Source of the DNA: Brasenia schreberi
Lineage: Eukaryota; Streptophyta; Magnoliopsida; Nymphaeales; Cabombaceae
Length of the DNA: 64,000 nt
Assembly (NCBI GenBank): GCA_036023115.1
Contig: JAYKKT010000056.1
Span: forward strand, 930,001 to 994,000
Reading direction: 5' to 3'
Shown: positions 63,225 through 64,000 of the stretch, in pieces
Position numbering within the stretch: the first letter of the stretch is position 1
How the letters are laid out: every line of letters begins with the position of its first letter
Notes under the pieces: generated by a model
Databases searched by the model: none
What the model was told of the DNA's origin: nothing
What the model saw: only the letters and a program-made list of their open reading frames with translations
Program-made: the position numbers and the translations under genes

Positions 63225-64000
63225 AACTCCGCCCATGTAAGGGATCATCCTTGTATTGTCGGTCCCAAGCTCGGATAAAGGAGGAGGGTTGTGTTAGGCT
63301 TCCGACAACCAGCGTAAAACTTCGTCGGATTTTACAACATGGATTACAAAAATTATGAGCATTATTTTGGGGCGTCCCCGCCTAGCGACGTGCTGCAGAG
63401 CCCGAATGCAGTAACAAGTAAGCAAGGGCCACTACATTTTCGCCCGAATGTAGTGAATCAATTACAGAGAGGGTTCCCACACCATGGACGGGTGTGGGTA
63501 AAGAAGTTAGTCCCGCTACATTGCCGCCCAAATGTAGTGAAAAATTTTCAGAGAGGGTCTCCGCATTTTGATTATGGACGGATGCAGGGGGTAAGGAAGC
63601 TAGTCCTAGATAATAAGATTCGTATTGGTTCTTGGAATATCGGAACATTATCGGGTAAGCTAATGGAGGTGGTAGATACTATGATTCGGAGAAAGATTCA
63701 TATTCTATGTTTACAAGAGACAAAATGGGTTGGAGAAAAAGCAAAGGAGATAGAGGATACAAAGGCTCGAAACGGAGTTGGTATTATCATAAATAAAGAT
63801 TTAAAGGAGAGTGTAGTAGACATACAACGATATGGTGACCGAATCATGACGTTGAAATTAGTGTTAGGAGCAGAGGTTTTGAATATAGTTTGTGCTTATG
63901 CACCCCAAGTAGGACTAGAAGATAGTATAAAGACAGTTTTTTGGGAAGAGTTAGATAAGGTGTTTCAAAAGATTCCACAAAGGGAGATGATTTGTTTAGG
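63225..64000 (+). mobile_element. LINE-K: 5' part of an RTE LINE, cut by the window edge
   Basis: Starts AACTCCGCCCATGTAAGGGA, the same 5' end as LINE-C and LINE-H, and continues past base 64000. Its 5' UTR is about 114 bases. Confidence 0.92.
63339..64000 (+). CDS. LINE-K endonuclease-RT protein, partial and open
   Basis: ATG at 63339; the frame is open for 220 codons to the window edge. It reads MDYKNYEHYFGASPP, the two HxRPNVV repeats, RIGSWNIGTLSG, LCLQETKWVG, GVGIIINKDLKE, CAYAPQVGLED and KIPQREMICL. These are AP-type endonuclease motifs of an RTE LINE. Relative to LINE-C, 30 bases are missing in frame after EIEDT (about 63759), removing the residues around LWYSG. It has no stop or shift here, unlike LINE-C and LINE-H. 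Whether the RT is intact lies outside the window. Confidence 0.88.
   Translation, partial: MDYKNYEHYFGASPPSDVLQSPNAVTSKQGPLHFRPNVVNQLQRGFPHHGRVWVKKLVPLHCRPNVVKNFQRGSPHFDYGRMQGVRKLVLDNKIRIGSWNIGTLSGKLMEVVDTMIRRKIHILCLQETKWVGEKAKEIEDTKARNGVGIIINKDLKESVVDIQRYGDRIMTLKLVLGAEVLNIVCAYAPQVGLEDSIKTVFWEELDKVFQKIPQREMICL

Overview
This window is nuclear DNA from a flowering plant. The evidence is an intron-bearing cytokinin dehydrogenase gene, plant-type hAT, Copia, Ty3/gypsy and RTE-LINE elements, tRNA-derived SINEs with TTGTAA-type tails, and long AT, AC and CT microsatellites. The genus cannot be read from the sequence. Only one gene looks intact (6977-12188). Almost everything else is transposable-element sequence, much of it nested and broken.

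Layout. 1-4955: AT-rich non-coding DNA, part of it LTR-like. 4960-6160: an RTE-LINE fragment, two SINE-like pieces and a microsatellite. 6820-12188: a four-exon CKX7-type cytokinin dehydrogenase with its TATA box; SINEs lie in intron 3, and the end of exon 3 with its splice donor is tandemly duplicated. 13614-23138: Copia-1, a decayed LTR retrotransposon with recognisable LTRs and primer-binding site, split by a full-length RTE LINE (18033-21304) with a perfect 15-bp target-site duplication (TSD). 24480-24930: a 90-bp minisatellite. 25330-27370: remains of another Copia element, split by a non-autonomous hAT (25850-26951, 8-bp TSD). 27885-34160: a dispersed direct duplication of about 1.4 kb, with LINE pieces, a hAT MITE and a tRNA-derived SINE between or beside its copies. 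34876-37355: a minus-strand Copia 3' half. 38787-41106: a 2.3-kb transposon with TIRs and an 8-bp TSD that carries exons of an ALY/REF (THO complex subunit 4) mRNA-export gene. 41150-42420: a possible unidentified minus-strand transcript. 43740-44485: a Ty3/gypsy integrase remnant, interrupted by Copia-3 (44486-56892). 56892-62097: a rearranged mosaic of hAT transposase copies. 62098-64000: LINE pieces, ending in the 5' half of a LINE whose reading frame is still open at the window edge.

The elements can be put in relative order from their nesting. Copia-3 sits in gypsy; a LINE sits in Copia-3; an autonomous-type hAT (45895-49245) sits in that LINE; a second LINE (52160-53310) and a chimeric hAT derivative (54671-55510) also sit in Copia-3. 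One RTE family accounts for at least eleven pieces. One hAT family, marked by GTATCG-rich ends and CAGTGTTGTC termini, accounts for an almost complete transposase copy, two deletion derivatives with clear TSDs and the mosaic at 57-62 kb. I saw no evidence of a new defence or enzymatic system. The most notable features are the gene-capturing transposon, the chimeric hAT that carries a Copia fragment, the duplicated CKX splice donor and the unusual repair scars.
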